A stretch of 64,000 bases of DNA from Hypericibacter terrae. GTDB taxonomy: Bacteria; Pseudomonadota; Alphaproteobacteria; Dongiales; Dongiaceae. Location of the stretch: positions 4,267,570 to 4,331,569 of the forward strand of contig NZ_CP042906.1 of the NCBI RefSeq assembly GCF_008728855.1, given 5' to 3'. Both the position numbers and the translations under genes were made by a program. Below, in pieces: positions 1 through 9,668 of the stretch (its first letter is position 1; every line of letters starts with the position of its first letter). The notes under the pieces were generated by a model. It saw only the letters and a program-made list of their open reading frames with translations. It did not search any database and was not told the DNA's origin.

Positions 1-417
1 GCTGCGATGGTGGATCGATTGCGCCCAGCGGACGAAGAAGGGCCAACCGGCCCAGAACACGATCGGCAGCGACAGCACGAACTCGATCCAGGTCCGAGCC
101 GTGGCCGTAAGGCCTGGCAGGTAATGGCCCGCCATCGCCATCACGGTAACGATGACCGTGAGCGGCAGCGTCCACCAGAAGCGACGCTGAAAGCTGATCA
201 GCTCCGGATCGGGGCCCTCCTCCAGCGTCGGCATGACCGGCTCGAGCGTCATGCCGCAGATCGGGCAGTTGCCGGGCTTGGCCTGACGTATCTGCGGATG
301 CATGGGGCAGGTGTAGATTGTCGCATCCGCGGCCGCCGCCAGCGCCGGTATGGGATCGCCACCAGGCGCAGGGGCCGCACCGCCATTAGATGCGCGGTGA
401 TGTTCATGGTCGTGCAT
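1..417 (-). CDS. Heavy-metal (copper) P1B-type ATPase, N-terminal fragment
   Basis: The 139 codons visible are the start of a larger gene that runs off the left edge. After a His-rich start (MHDHEHH) comes a Cys-rich metal-binding segment, YTCPMHPQI followed by GNCPICGMTLEP, typical of the domain that precedes the membrane part of copper/silver-exporting P1B ATPases. Two hydrophobic segments follow (WWTLPLTVIVTVMAMAGHYL and FVLSLPIVFWAGWPFFV), matching the first transmembrane helices of the family. The phosphorylation and ATP-binding domains lie outside the window, so metal specificity is inferred from the N-terminal type only. It is transcribed in the same direction as tlyA, with a gap of about 114 bases. 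Confidence 0.85.
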   Translation of the reverse strand, partial: MHDHEHHRASNGGAAPAPGGDPIPALAAAADATIYTCPMHPQIRQAKPGNCPICGMTLEPVMPTLEEGPDPELISFQRRFWWTLPLTVIVTVMAMAGHYLPGLTATARTWIEFVLSLPIVFWAGWPFFVRWAQSIHHRS

Positions 418-531
418 GACGCGAGCTCCGATCTCCAGCCTGTTGTGGAGCCTATAGTGGGGACGGGCTCCCGCGGAGAGAAGTCCCTGCCCGCCCTTCT
501 TCCGACAGGCGCAAGCGGCGAAGGCCTGGCC

Positions 532-1314
532 TCAAGGCTCGTAACGCGCACCGATCAGGAATTCGCGATTGCCCTCGGGTCCCGTGATCGGGCTCTCGGT
601 GATTCCGGCCACGATCCAGCCCGGGAGCCGAGACAGCCAATCCCGGATCCGATTGCAGACTTCCTCATGGAGTGCCGGATCGCGCACCACGCCGCCCTTG
701 CCCACCCTCGCCGGGCCGACCTCGAATTGCGGCTTGATCAGCGCGATCGCCCAGGCGCCCGGTGCCGCCAACGACAGGGCCGCCGGCAGGACCGTCTCGA
801 GCCCGATGAAGCTCGCATCGCACACCACGGCGCCCACCGGTTCGGGCACCTGCGCCGCGGTCAGATGGCGCGCGTTGGTCTTCTCCAGCACGACGACGCG
901 CGGGTCCTGGCGGAGCTTCCAGGCGAGCTGCCCATGGCCGACATCGACGGCATAGACGCGGGCGGCACCGTTCGCGAGCAGCACATCGGTGAAGCCGCCG
1001 GTCGAGGCGCCGACATCGATGGCGATACGGCCCGCGACCGGGAAGCCGAAATGCGCGAGCCCATGGGCGAGCTTGAGGCCGCCGCGCGAGACCCAGGGAT
1101 GGTCCTGGCCACGGAGCTCGAGCGGCGCATCGGCCGCGAGGCTGTCCCCAGGCTTGGCAACGCGCTTCTCGCCGGTGAAGACCAGTCCGGCGAGGATCAG
1201 GGCCGCCGCCTTGCTCCGGCTCTCGGCCAACCCGCGATCGGCGACCAGTTGATCGGCACGGATCTTCCCGACCTTGCCGGATTTGCCCGGCTTGCCGGAT
1301 CCGGGCGCGCTCAT
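532..1314 (-). CDS. tlyA: TlyA family rRNA 2'-O-methyltransferase (S4 + FtsJ-like domains)
   Basis: This 260-residue protein has an N-terminal S4 RNA-binding domain (about residues 19-80, IRADQLVADRGLAESRSKAA) followed by a Rossmann methyltransferase domain with the SAM motif AIDVGASTGGFTDVLL and the catalytic-type segments LIKPQFEVG and GNREFL. Members of this family methylate ribose 2'-O positions in 16S and/or 23S rRNA, and some also have haemolysin-like activity. The length is normal. The start lies one base from the end of the MATE gene, and the set follows dxs, the usual alphaproteobacterial order, so it is probably the last gene of the xseB-ispA-dxs operon. Confidence 0.93.
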   Translation of the reverse strand: MSAPGSGKPGKSGKVGKIRADQLVADRGLAESRSKAAALILAGLVFTGEKRVAKPGDSLAADAPLELRGQDHPWVSRGGLKLAHGLAHFGFPVAGRIAIDVGASTGGFTDVLLANGAARVYAVDVGHGQLAWKLRQDPRVVVLEKTNARHLTAAQVPEPVGAVVCDASFIGLETVLPAALSLAAPGAWAIALIKPQFEVGPARVGKGGVVRDPALHEEVCNRIRDWLSRLPGWIVAGITESPITGPEGNREFLIGARYEP

Positions 1315-1315
1315 C

Positions 1316-2713
1316 TCAGGCTCCGGCCGCGATCAGCCGGCGACTGACGCCGCGGAAACGCAGCGTCAGCAGCGTCGCGGTGACGGCGAGCCCGAGCGCC
1401 ATGCCCCACCAGATGCCGAGAGGGCCCCAATCCAGCCAGAACGCCAGTACGGTTCCCGTGCCGAGCCCCGCGATCCAGTAGCCGCACAGGCCGATCACCA
1501 GCGGCATCACGGTGTCGCGCAGGCCGCGCAAGGCCCCCGTGGCGACGATCTGCAGCCCGTCCACCACCTGATAGATGGCGGCGACGAAGAGCAGCTGCAC
1601 GGCGAGCGCGATCACCTCGTCATTGCCGCTCATCGCCGGATCCAGGAACAGATTGGCGATCGTCTCGGGGATGGTGAGCACCACGACGGCGGAGAACAGC
1701 ATGTAGGCGACGACCGTCCACATGGCGACGATGCCGGCCCGCCGCGCCGCCTTCGGATCGTCGAGCCCCAGCCCGAAGGCAACCCGCGCCGAGGCCGCAT
1801 GCGAGACCGCCGCGGGAACCATGAACATGGTCGACAAGAACATGATCGCGATCTGGTTGGCTGCCAGCGCCGCCGCGCTGATCACGCCCATGAGCAGGGC
1901 GCAGGCGGTGAAGAAACCGGATTCCGCCGCGGCCATGCCGCCCGCCGGCAATCCGAGCCGAAGGATCTGGCCGACGGTCTTCAGATCGATGCGCGACAGC
2001 CCATGGAACACACGATAGATGCGAAGCCGCTTTCTCCAGGCGACCTCGCTGGCGAGCGCCAGGAACATGATCCAGCAGACGACGGTCGAGGCCCATCCGG
2101 CGCCGGCCACGCCCATGGCCGGCACGCCCAGATGGCCGAACACGAGCACATAGTTGAGCGCGAGGTTGAGCAGGATCGAGCCCACCGAGATGAGGAACAC
2201 CGAGACCGTCGTGCCCAGCGCCGTCATCAGGCTGCGCAGCACCGAGAACCAGAGATAGGGCAGGAAGCCCCACATCACGGCGCGCACATATTCCTCGGCG
2301 AAGGGCAGGATCACCGGATCCTGCCCGAGCAGCTTCAGGATCGGCCGGATATACCAGCCGATCAACAGGCCCGGCAATGTCAGTGCCACCGCCACCCACA
2401 ACCCCTGGCGGGTGGCATGGGCGACACCCTCATGATCGTCCCTGGCATGGGCCTCGGCGGCGAGCACGGACACCACCGAGACCACGCTCATGGCGACGAA
2501 CAGCAGGGAGAAGAACATGTTTGCGGTGATACCGACCGCGGCCAGCTGGATGCTGCCGAGGCGGCCGACGATGATCGTGTCGGTGAGGCTGATCGCCATT
2601 TCGGCGATATAGGCGGCCGCCAGCGGACCCGCTACGCGAGCCAGCGCCCCGAACTCGCTTCCGACCGTCTGGGGGGCAACGGCCGGAGCGGCCGTCACCC
2701 CCGCTTGGGTCAT
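1316..2713 (-). CDS. MATE family multidrug/cation efflux transporter
   Basis: The 465-residue protein is hydrophobic throughout, with about 12 predicted membrane helices. It starts like NorM/MATE pumps ([20 protein letters not shown]) and carries the typical GxxIGLP-like helix pattern in the second half. MATE proteins export drugs or organic cations against Na+ or H+ gradients across the inner membrane. The start codon overlaps the dxs stop (ATGA), so translation is probably coupled to dxs; the gene is inserted between dxs and tlyA, which are often adjacent. The substrate cannot be told from the sequence. Confidence 0.9.
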   Translation of the reverse strand: MTQAGVTAAPAVAPQTVGSEFGALARVAGPLAAAYIAEMAISLTDTIIVGRLGSIQLAAVGITANMFFSLLFVAMSVVSVVSVLAAEAHARDDHEGVAHATRQGLWVAVALTLPGLLIGWYIRPILKLLGQDPVILPFAEEYVRAVMWGFLPYLWFSVLRSLMTALGTTVSVFLISVGSILLNLALNYVLVFGHLGVPAMGVAGAGWASTVVCWIMFLALASEVAWRKRLRIYRVFHGLSRIDLKTVGQILRLGLPAGGMAAAESGFFTACALLMGVISAAALAANQIAIMFLSTMFMVPAAVSHAASARVAFGLGLDDPKAARRAGIVAMWTVVAYMLFSAVVVLTIPETIANLFLDPAMSGNDEVIALAVQLLFVAAIYQVVDGLQIVATGALRGLRDTVMPLVIGLCGYWIAGLGTGTVLAFWLDWGPLGIWWGMALGLAVTATLLTLRFRGVSRRLIAAGA

Positions 2714-4635
2714 GCTCGAGCTGAAGCCTGGCTGATATCGACGCCCAGGGCCTGAAGGGCCGTGGCGACGATGTGTTTCGCGTTGAGGGCAGCCTCGTCG
2801 TACTGCACCTCGGGCTTGTGGTGGTCGATGAAGCGGTCCGGCAGCACCATCGGTCGGATCTTCGGCCCGTTGTCGAGCTGGCCGGTGATCGCCAGGAACT
2901 GCAGCACCTGCGAGCCGAAGCCGCCGACCGAGCCTTCCTCGATCGTGATCAGCACCTCATGCTCGGCCGCGAGACGGCGGATCATGTCCTCGTCGAGCGG
3001 CTTGGCGAAGCGCGCATCGGCCACCGTCGTGGAAAGACCGCGCGCGCCCAGCTCCTCGGCCGCCATGCAGGCTTCCTTGAGCCGCGTGCCGAAGGAGAGG
3101 ATCGCGACCTTGGTGCCCTCGCGGACGATGCGGCCCTTGCCGATCGGCAGGATCTGGCCCCGGGCCGGCATCTCGACGCCGACGCCGTCGCCGCGCGGAT
3201 AGCGGAAGGCCGAGGGACGGTCGTCGATCGCGACCGCGGTCGCGACCATGTGCATGAGCTCGGCCTCGTCGGCCGGCGCCATGATCACGAAGCCCGGCAG
3301 ACAGCCCAGATAGGCGACGTCATAGGCGCCCGCATGGGTGGCGCCATCCGCGCCCACCAGGCCGGCGCGATCCATCGCGAAGCGCACCGGCAGCTGCTGG
3401 ATCGCCACGTCATGGACGACCTGGTCATAGGCCCGCTGCAGGAAGGTCGAATAGATCGTGCAGAACGGCTTGAAGCCCTCGGTCGCGAGGCCGGCGGCGA
3501 AGGTCACGCCATGCTGCTCGGCGATGCCGACATCGAAGCAGCGTTCCGGGAAGCGCTTGCCGAACTTGTCGAGACCGGTGCCCGACGGCATCGCCGCCGT
3601 GATCGCGACGATCTTCTCGTCCTGCTCGGCTTCCTGGATCAGCGCCTTGGCATAGACCGCCGTGTAGCTCGGCGCGTTGCTGACGGGCTTCGCCTGCACG
3701 CCGGTGATGACGTCGAACTTGGTGACGCCATGATACTTGTCGGCAGCCTGCTCGGCCGGCGCATAGCCATGACCCTTCTGGGTCACGACATGGATCAGGA
3801 CCGGCCCGCCGTCCTCGTCGTCGCGGACATTCTTCAGCACCGGCAGCAGATGGTCGAGATTGTGACCGTCGATCGGGCCGACGTAGTAGAAGCCCATCTC
3901 CTCGAACATGGTGCCGCCGGTCACGAGCCCGCGCGCATATTCCTCGGCGCGCCGTGCGGTTTCCTTCAGGCGGCGCGGGAAATGCTCGGTGATCTCCTTG
4001 CCGAGATTGCGCAGATGCCGGAACGACTTCGAGGAGAGCAGCCGTGCCAGATAGGCGCTCATGGCGCCCACCGGCGGCGCGATCGACATATTGTTGTCAT
4101 TGAGGATGACGATCAGCCGGCTGTTCATCGCGCCGGCATTGTTCATCGCCTCATAGGCCATGCCGGCGCTCATCGCGCCGTCGCCGATCACGGCGATCAC
4201 ATGGTTCTTCTTGCCGGCCAGATCGCGCGCGACGGCCATGCCGAGGCCGGCCGAGATCGAGGTCGAGCTGTGCGCGGCGCCGAACGGGTCATAGACGCTC
4301 TCGGAGCGCTTGGTGAAGCCCGAAAGCCCGCCGCCCTGGCGCAAGGTACGGATCCGATCGCGACGGCCGGTCAGGATCTTGTGCGGATAGGCCTGATGGC
4401 CGACGTCCCAGATCAGCCGGTCGTCCGGCGTATCGAACAGATAATGGAGCGCGACCGTGAGCTCGACCACGCCAAGCCCGGCGCCCAGATGTCCGCCAGT
4501 GATCGATACGGCTTCGATCATCTCCTGGCGCAGCTCGTCGGCGAACTGGCGCAACTGGCTGGGATCGAGCTTCTTCAGATCGGCCGGAATCTGCACCTGA
4601 TCGAGGAGCGGCTTTTTGCTGTTGGGGGGGGTCAA
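2710..4635 (-). CDS. dxs: 1-deoxy-D-xylulose-5-phosphate synthase
   Basis: This 641-residue enzyme condenses pyruvate and glyceraldehyde 3-phosphate with thiamine diphosphate, the first step of the non-mevalonate isoprenoid pathway. It shows the ThDP motif [18 protein letters not shown], the early [12 protein letters not shown] segment and the transketolase-type central part with [17 protein letters not shown]. Full length matches the family. No ATG is available near the N-terminus; the best start is TTG at 4635, preceded by AAGGA at good spacing. It lies downstream of ispA (gap about 63 bases), so substrate supply and prenyl chain synthesis are likely co-transcribed. Confidence 0.97.
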   Translation of the reverse strand: MTPPNSKKPLLDQVQIPADLKKLDPSQLRQFADELRQEMIEAVSITGGHLGAGLGVVELTVALHYLFDTPDDRLIWDVGHQAYPHKILTGRRDRIRTLRQGGGLSGFTKRSESVYDPFGAAHSSTSISAGLGMAVARDLAGKKNHVIAVIGDGAMSAGMAYEAMNNAGAMNSRLIVILNDNNMSIAPPVGAMSAYLARLLSSKSFRHLRNLGKEITEHFPRRLKETARRAEEYARGLVTGGTMFEEMGFYYVGPIDGHNLDHLLPVLKNVRDDEDGGPVLIHVVTQKGHGYAPAEQAADKYHGVTKFDVITGVQAKPVSNAPSYTAVYAKALIQEAEQDEKIVAITAAMPSGTGLDKFGKRFPERCFDVGIAEQHGVTFAAGLATEGFKPFCTIYSTFLQRAYDQVVHDVAIQQLPVRFAMDRAGLVGADGATHAGAYDVAYLGCLPGFVIMAPADEAELMHMVATAVAIDDRPSAFRYPRGDGVGVEMPARGQILPIGKGRIVREGTKVAILSFGTRLKEACMAAEELGARGLSTTVADARFAKPLDEDMIRRLAAEHEVLITIEEGSVGGFGSQVLQFLAITGQLDNGPKIRPMVLPDRFIDHHKPEVQYDEAALNAKHIVATALQALGVDISQASARA

Positions 4636-4698
4636 CTTACGTCCTTTCGTTTCGGCACCCGGGCGGTCGCAAGGCTATAAAGTCTTTGCCCGAAGGCC

Positions 4699-5586
4699 TC
4701 AATGCTTACGGTTGACCACGAAGCCGGCCATTTCACGCAAAAGGTCCGCCTTTTCGTCGAACAAATCAAGATGGGCAGCCGCTTGGCGGGCCAGGAGCTG
4801 GGCCTGTTCCCTCGCCCTTTCGACACCCAAAAGGGCCACGAAGGTCGCCTTGCCGGCGGCGCTGTCGGCGCCCACGGGCTTGCCGATCGAGGCGGCAGTG
4901 CCCTCCGTATCGAGCAAATCGTCCGCAATCTGGAAGGCCAGCCCCAGATCATGGGCATAGGCCAGGAGCGCATGGCGAGCCTGCTCCGAGGCCTGCCCCA
5001 AGATTGCCCCAGCCACGCAGGCGAAGGCGATGATCTCGCCGGTCTTCAGACGTTGCAGTCTTGTAATGGCGCCGATGTCCAGGCTGGCCTTTTCGGCCTC
5101 CAGATCGATCATCTGGCCGCCGACCATGCCGGCCCCGCCCGCCGCCTTGGCCATGGCCAGGACCAGGTCGGACCGGACCGCCGGATTGGGATGGGTCTCG
5201 GGGTCCGCCAGCACCTCGAAGGCGAGGGTCAGGAGACCGTCGCCGGCCAGGATCGCGACCGCCTCGTCGAACTGCTTATGGACCGTGGCCCGGCCGCGAC
5301 GCAGATCGCTGTCGTCCATGGCCGGCAGATCGTCATGCACCAGGCTGTAACAATGCACCATCTCGATGGCGGTCGCGACGCGGCGCGCGCTCACCTCGTT
5401 CACGTCGAACAGGCGGGCGCCCATCATCACGAGAAAGGGCCGGATGCGCTTGCCGCCGCCCAGGCAGGCATAGCGCATCGCTTCCAGCACGCGTTTCTCC
5501 GCCCCCTCCGGCGTCGGAAGGAGTTCCTCGAGCGTGCGGGTGATGGTCGTCGCAACCTCGTTCAGTGCGGCGTCGATGGATGGCAA
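4699..5586 (-). CDS. ispA: Polyprenyl synthetase, probable farnesyl diphosphate synthase
   Basis: A 295-residue trans-isoprenyl diphosphate synthase. It contains the first Asp-rich motif in SLVHDDLPAMDDSDLRRG, the second in LAFQIADDLLD, and the substrate-binding GGGKRIRPFL. The family joins DMAPP/IPP units; size and the residues before the first DDxxD suggest a short-chain (C15) product. The start chosen is TTG at 5586, 19 bases after the xseB stop and preceded by an AAAAGG ribosome site; the open frame continues upstream but only as low-complexity sequence overlapping xseB. The xseB-ispA-dxs order is common in proteobacteria. Confidence 0.95.
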   Translation of the reverse strand: MPSIDAALNEVATTITRTLEELLPTPEGAEKRVLEAMRYACLGGGKRIRPFLVMMGARLFDVNEVSARRVATAIEMVHCYSLVHDDLPAMDDSDLRRGRATVHKQFDEAVAILAGDGLLTLAFEVLADPETHPNPAVRSDLVLAMAKAAGGAGMVGGQMIDLEAEKASLDIGAITRLQRLKTGEIIAFACVAGAILGQASEQARHALLAYAHDLGLAFQIADDLLDTEGTAASIGKPVGADSAAGKATFVALLGVERAREQAQLLARQAAAHLDLFDEKADLLREMAGFVVNRKH

Positions 5587-5605
5587 GGATATGACCTTTT
5601 CTGTT

Positions 5606-5857
5606 TCAGCCCAGATCCACGGGCTCGCTGCCGACGCTCCCGTCGGCGCCGATGACGATCTTGGCGACCTTCTCCTGCGCATCGCGAAGCTTGGCCTCGC
5701 AATGCCGTTTCAAGGCGGCGCCACGTTCGTAGAACTGGACCGCCTCGTCGAGCTTGCTTTCGCCCTTTTCGAGCGCACGCACCAGCGCCTGCAACTCGCC
5801 GAGCGCCTCCTCGAAACTCATTTTGGCGACGTCTGCCGGGATCTTGGACTCGGCCAT
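5606..5857 (-). CDS. xseB: Exodeoxyribonuclease VII small subunit
   Basis: An 83-residue protein with the family core FEEALGELQALVRALEKGES followed by LDEAVQFYERGAAL. XseB pairs with several copies per XseA to form exonuclease VII, which degrades single-stranded DNA to oligonucleotides. Length is normal. It is first in the xseB-ispA-dxs run; xseA is not in the window. Confidence 0.95.
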   Translation of the reverse strand: MAESKIPADVAKMSFEEALGELQALVRALEKGESKLDEAVQFYERGAALKRHCEAKLRDAQEKVAKIVIGADGSVGSEPVDLG

Positions 5858-5971
5858 GCGGAACCGGGACTCCCCTCGAAAAAACGGTGCAGTCTAGTCG
5901 GGCGGCCGGCACGGAACAAGGCCGGGAGAGCGGCATTTTTCAGGGCTTTTTCAAGCAGTTCGCAGTTTCGC

Positions 5972-6898
5972 TCAGGCCCTCATGAGGCTGCGAACATGGG
6001 CGGCGGCGCTGCGCGACAGGGCCGTCAGGTTGTAGCCGCCCTCCAGTGCCGAGACCAGCCGGCCCTGGCAATGGACCGCGGCCAGTTCGGCCAACGCGTT
6101 GGTGACCCAGGCGTAATCGGCCTCGACCAGCTCGAGCATCGCCAAGGGATCGGCCGCATGGGCATCGAAGCCGGCCGAAATGACGACCAAATCGGGCTGG
6201 AACCGGTCGAGCGCCGGAAACACGCGCGCCATCATCGCCTCGCGGAATTCGGCCGAGCCGGCACCCGGCGGCAAGGGGGCGTTGACGATATTGCCGCAGC
6301 CGCGCTCCTCGGTCGCACCGGTGCCGGGATAGAGCGGCCATTGATGGGTCGAGGCGTAAAACAGCCGGGGGTCGCGCTCGAACATATGCTGCGTGCCATT
6401 GCCGTGATGCACGTCGAAGTCGATGACCGCGACCCGATCGAGCCCGTGAGCCCGCCGTGCATGTTCCGCCCCGATGGCGACATTGTTGAACAGGCAGAAC
6501 CCCATCGCCTGGTCGATCTCGGCATGATGGCCGGGCGGCCGGACCGCGCAGAAGGCATTGGATCCTTCCCCGGCCACCACCGCGTCGATGGCGGCAACCA
6601 GAGCGCCGGCCGCGCGCAGGGCCGCCTCGCCGGAGCCGGGCGAGGCCGTCGTATCGCCGTCGAGCAGCACGAGCCCCTCGTCGGGGATCGCTTCCAGCAC
6701 CGCCTCGACATAGCGGCGGTCATGGACCGCCGCGATCTGCTCCAACGTCGCCCGGGGGGCCAGGCGCCGCTCCAGGAGCGCGAATTCCTCGGCTTCGAGC
6801 GCGCCGATGACGGCCCGCAGACGGTCGGAGCATTCGGGATGGCCGGGGCCGGTGTCGTGATCGAGGCAGGCCGGGTGTGTATAGAGCAGGGTGGTCAT
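5972..6898 (-). CDS. Histone deacetylase family (class II-like) amidohydrolase
   Basis: The 308-residue protein has all HDAC-family zinc-site motifs: RPPGHHAEIDQAMGFCLFNN, DFDVHHGNGTQ, SAGFDAHAADPL and the C-terminal EGGYNL with the transition-state Tyr. Bacterial members remove acetyl groups from lysines, polyamines or small amides; the real substrate here is unknown. The open frame continues far upstream, but ATG at 6898 starts the conserved TLLYTHPACLDHDTGPGHPE segment. It lies just upstream of xseB, a common alphaproteobacterial neighbourhood, with a 114-base gap. Confidence 0.92.
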   Translation of the reverse strand: MTTLLYTHPACLDHDTGPGHPECSDRLRAVIGALEAEEFALLERRLAPRATLEQIAAVHDRRYVEAVLEAIPDEGLVLLDGDTTASPGSGEAALRAAGALVAAIDAVVAGEGSNAFCAVRPPGHHAEIDQAMGFCLFNNVAIGAEHARRAHGLDRVAVIDFDVHHGNGTQHMFERDPRLFYASTHQWPLYPGTGATEERGCGNIVNAPLPPGAGSAEFREAMMARVFPALDRFQPDLVVISAGFDAHAADPLAMLELVEADYAWVTNALAELAAVHCQGRLVSALEGGYNLTALSRSAAAHVRSLMRA

Positions 6899-7129
6899 GG
6901 GAAGCGCGAATGCTGGGGTTGGCGAGGGGAAACCACGCAAAGTGACCGGCGGGCCGGCGTTTGGGTGCCGCAGACCTGCCCCGGTTCTTAACGCATCTTT
7001 CAGTCCGAACGCCCGAAAAATTGACCCGGGCGCGAAATCGCTTAAATAGAGTCCATGGAATGCGCCCTTCTCCCGCGCGAGAGGGCTCCGGCGGTGCCGG
7101 GACGTCCGCGACGCTCGAAGAGAGGCTGC

Positions 7130-8779
7130 ATGTCGTTTCGCCTGAGTTTGATGGCGCTGGCTTTCCTGTCGCTGACGGTCCCGGCCTGGGCCGAACCGAC
7201 GGGCGACGGGAACCAGCCCAATGGGGCACCCTCGCCGGCCAATGCCACGGCGGCACCGGCGGTTCCCGCGCCGACCTTCTCGGGAGATCTGGCTCATGCG
7301 CTGGAGGCTCCCGGGCTGCCGCAAAGCCTGGCGGCGCTGGGCCTCGACCCCGCCAGCCTCAACGACTTCTACAAAGCGCGTCCCGAACCTCTCTGGGTGG
7401 ACGATCAGGGCCTGACCGCGCGCGGCCACGCGCTGCTCGATGCGCTCTGGCACGCGGCCACGGCCGGCTGCCCCAACATCGCGAACGCCATCGCTCACGC
7501 GCAAAGCCTGACCAAGGCGGACACGACGCCCGAGCGCGTCGAGCTGGAACTGACCCTGACCGGGGCCCTGGCCGAGGCGGCCTTCGCGGCGGTGGCGCCG
7601 TTCGAGGCGACCACCAAGACCGAGCTTCTCGATCGCATCGATGCGGCCGACATCGCGGGCTCGCTGGCCGAGTTGCTGCCGCAGAATGCGGATTACTGGG
7701 CGCTGGCGGGCGGCTTCTGGAAATATCTCGAGCTCGCCAATGCCGGCGGCTGGCCGACCATGCCGACGGGACCGAAGCTCGAGGCGGGCATGAAGGACCC
7801 GCGGGTGAAGGCGCTTCGCGCGCGGCTGGCGGTGACGGATGGCGCCGTTCTCGACGTCCCCGAACCCGATCTCTTCGATCCGCAGCTGGTCGAAGCGGTC
7901 GAGGCGTTCCAGCGCCGCCATGGGCTGGGCGATGACGGTGTGGTCGGATTCAAATCGGTCGACGCATTGAATGTACCGATCGCGAGCCGGCTTCAGACCA
8001 TCGCCTACAATCTGAAGAAGCGCCACGACGCGGGGACCGATTGGGGCAACCGTTACATCGTCGTCAATATCGCCGCCGCCACCATGAGGTTCGTCGATGG
8101 CGGCCAGAAGGTCTACGAGACCAACACTGTCGTGGGCCGCACCGACCGGCAGACGCCCGAGCTCGACAGCACGGTCAACCGGCTCGAGTTCAATCCCTAC
8201 TGGACCGTGCCGCCCAAGATCGCGCGCATCGATCTGCTGCCGAAGATGCAGAAGGATCCCGGTTACTTCGCCGCCCACGGCATCAAGATCTATTCGAGCT
8301 GGGAGGAATCGGCCGAGGAGATCGACCCCGAGACGATCGATTGGAACAGCGCCGACGCCAAGGCGATGCGCTATCGCCTGCGCCAGGAGCCGGGGCCCGA
8401 AAATGCGCTGGGGCCGGTCAAGTTCCTGTTCCCGAATCCCTACGACGTCTATCTGCACGGCACCAACCATCCCGACCTGTTCGTGAAGCCGGCGCGCTTC
8501 TTCAGCTCGGGCTGCATCCGTCTGCCGCGTCCGATCGAATTCGCGGCCGTCGTGCTGCGCGACGATCCCAATTGGAGCCAGGCCCGCATCGACAGCGTCC
8601 TCCAGAGCGGCATCAACACGCCGGTCCGCCTCGCCCAGCCGATCCCGGTCCATCTGGTCTACCGGACCGCCTGGATCGACGACGCGGGGACCTTCGAGTT
8701 CCGGGAGGACGTCTATGGCCGGGACCGCAAGGGCATGGCGAAATCCCCGCCGGTCACCATTGCCCAGGCGGGGAAATAG
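7130..8779 (+). CDS. L,D-transpeptidase, YcbB/LdtD type
   Basis: A 549-residue exported enzyme. ATG at 7130 follows GAGAGG and opens a clear signal peptide (LSLMALAFLSLTVPAWA). A helical scaffold region and a peptidoglycan-binding repeat (about residues 240-265, LVEAVEAFQRRHGLGDDGVV) precede the YkuD catalytic domain. The signature HGTNHPDLF then SSGCIRLPRP places the nucleophile at Cys462. LdtD-type enzymes make 3-3 (mDAP-mDAP) crosslinks in the periplasm. The next gene is a MepK-like peptidase, the same pairing as ycbB-ycbK in E. coli, supporting roles in making and cutting crosslinks. Confidence 0.93.
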   Translation: MSFRLSLMALAFLSLTVPAWAEPTGDGNQPNGAPSPANATAAPAVPAPTFSGDLAHALEAPGLPQSLAALGLDPASLNDFYKARPEPLWVDDQGLTARGHALLDALWHAATAGCPNIANAIAHAQSLTKADTTPERVELELTLTGALAEAAFAAVAPFEATTKTELLDRIDAADIAGSLAELLPQNADYWALAGGFWKYLELANAGGWPTMPTGPKLEAGMKDPRVKALRARLAVTDGAVLDVPEPDLFDPQLVEAVEAFQRRHGLGDDGVVGFKSVDALNVPIASRLQTIAYNLKKRHDAGTDWGNRYIVVNIAAATMRFVDGGQKVYETNTVVGRTDRQTPELDSTVNRLEFNPYWTVPPKIARIDLLPKMQKDPGYFAAHGIKIYSSWEESAEEIDPETIDWNSADAKAMRYRLRQEPGPENALGPVKFLFPNPYDVYLHGTNHPDLFVKPARFFSSGCIRLPRPIEFAAVVLRDDPNWSQARIDSVLQSGINTPVRLAQPIPVHLVYRTAWIDDAGTFEFREDVYGRDRKGMAKSPPVTIAQAGK

Positions 8780-9003
8780 CGCCCGACCGACTCCGTTGGG
8801 ACTCCGGAGCCCGGTCTGCCGGGCCCACGCCTTCCTATTGGAATCCCGGGCCTTTGCCACAGGTGTTAACCCTGTGACCCTGGATTTCCTGGGTTGCACA
8901 AGGGCTTCTTAACTGTTTTCATCGCATTGTCCGAGTCGCGGGAAGGTCTCTGCTCGGGGCCTTCGCGCAATTGCCATTCGCCACCGTTCATAGGGGCAGA
9001 CGC

Positions 9004-9579
9004 ATGACGAAGCCGGCCGGACGCCGCAGCACCGTGACTCGCAGGCATTTTCTGGCCTGGGGCAGCGCTGGGGTTGCCTTGGCCCTGCCGGCTCTGGCCA
9101 TGCCCCATATCGCCAACGCCGCGACCCTCGCCGCCAATCAGCGCAAGCTCGCCTTCGCCAACCTCCATACCGGCGAGACGCTCAAGACCGTCTATTGGGA
9201 AGCGGGCGACTATGTCCCGGGGGCGCTCGGCGAGATCAATCACATTCTGCGCGACTTCCGCACCAACGACGTGCATCCGATCGATGCCAAGTTGCTCGAT
9301 CTGCTGAACACGCTGCATCAGAAGCTGGCCTCCAAGGTTCCGTTCTCGGTCATCTCCGGTTACCGCTCGCCCAAGACCAACGCCGTTCTCGCCGAAGCCA
9401 GCAACGGCGTCGCCAAGCACAGCCTCCATATGGAAGGCCAGGCGATCGACATCCATCTCGAGGATGTCGCGCTGACGGATCTCCACCGCGGCGCCCTGGC
9501 GCTGAAGCGCGGAGGCGTCGGCTATTACCCCGCCTCCGACTTCGTTCATGTGGATGTGGGCCGCGTCCGCACCTGGTAG
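9004..9579 (+). CDS. DUF882/YcbK (MepK-like) peptidoglycan endopeptidase
   Basis: This 191-residue protein starts at ATG 9004, after GGGGCAG. It opens with a twin-arginine type signal (VTRRHFLAWG, then hydrophobic to about residue 39), as is usual for this family. The M15-type zinc site is visible: SGYRSPKTNAVL, KHSLHMEGQAIDI and FVHVDVGRVRTW. E. coli MepK cleaves mDAP-mDAP crosslinks, so it fits functionally with the LdtD-like enzyme upstream. The 224-base gap between them carries only a short CACAGG/CCTGTG inverted repeat near 8860-8880, so it may have its own promoter. Confidence 0.9.
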   Translation: MTKPAGRRSTVTRRHFLAWGSAGVALALPALAMPHIANAATLAANQRKLAFANLHTGETLKTVYWEAGDYVPGALGEINHILRDFRTNDVHPIDAKLLDLLNTLHQKLASKVPFSVISGYRSPKTNAVLAEASNGVAKHSLHMEGQAIDIHLEDVALTDLHRGALALKRGGVGYYPASDFVHVDVGRVRTW

Positions 9580-9668
9580 CGCCGGGTTTTCTTCCCTGCT
9601 GACGCCGTAAGTCTGGCGGGCCCCGCAAGGGCCGCCTATCCTCCCCTGTCACGAGGAGGAAGCGGCCC

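Noticed and set aside
1274-2755. A 493-codon plus frame over the MATE gene
   Set aside because: Composition shadow (Arg/His/Gln/Asp-rich) opposite a clear membrane transporter.
5972-8899. A 975-codon minus frame extending the deacetylase upstream
   Set aside because: Beyond 6898 the frame is antisense to the L,D-transpeptidase gene and has no conserved content; the deacetylase starts at 6898.
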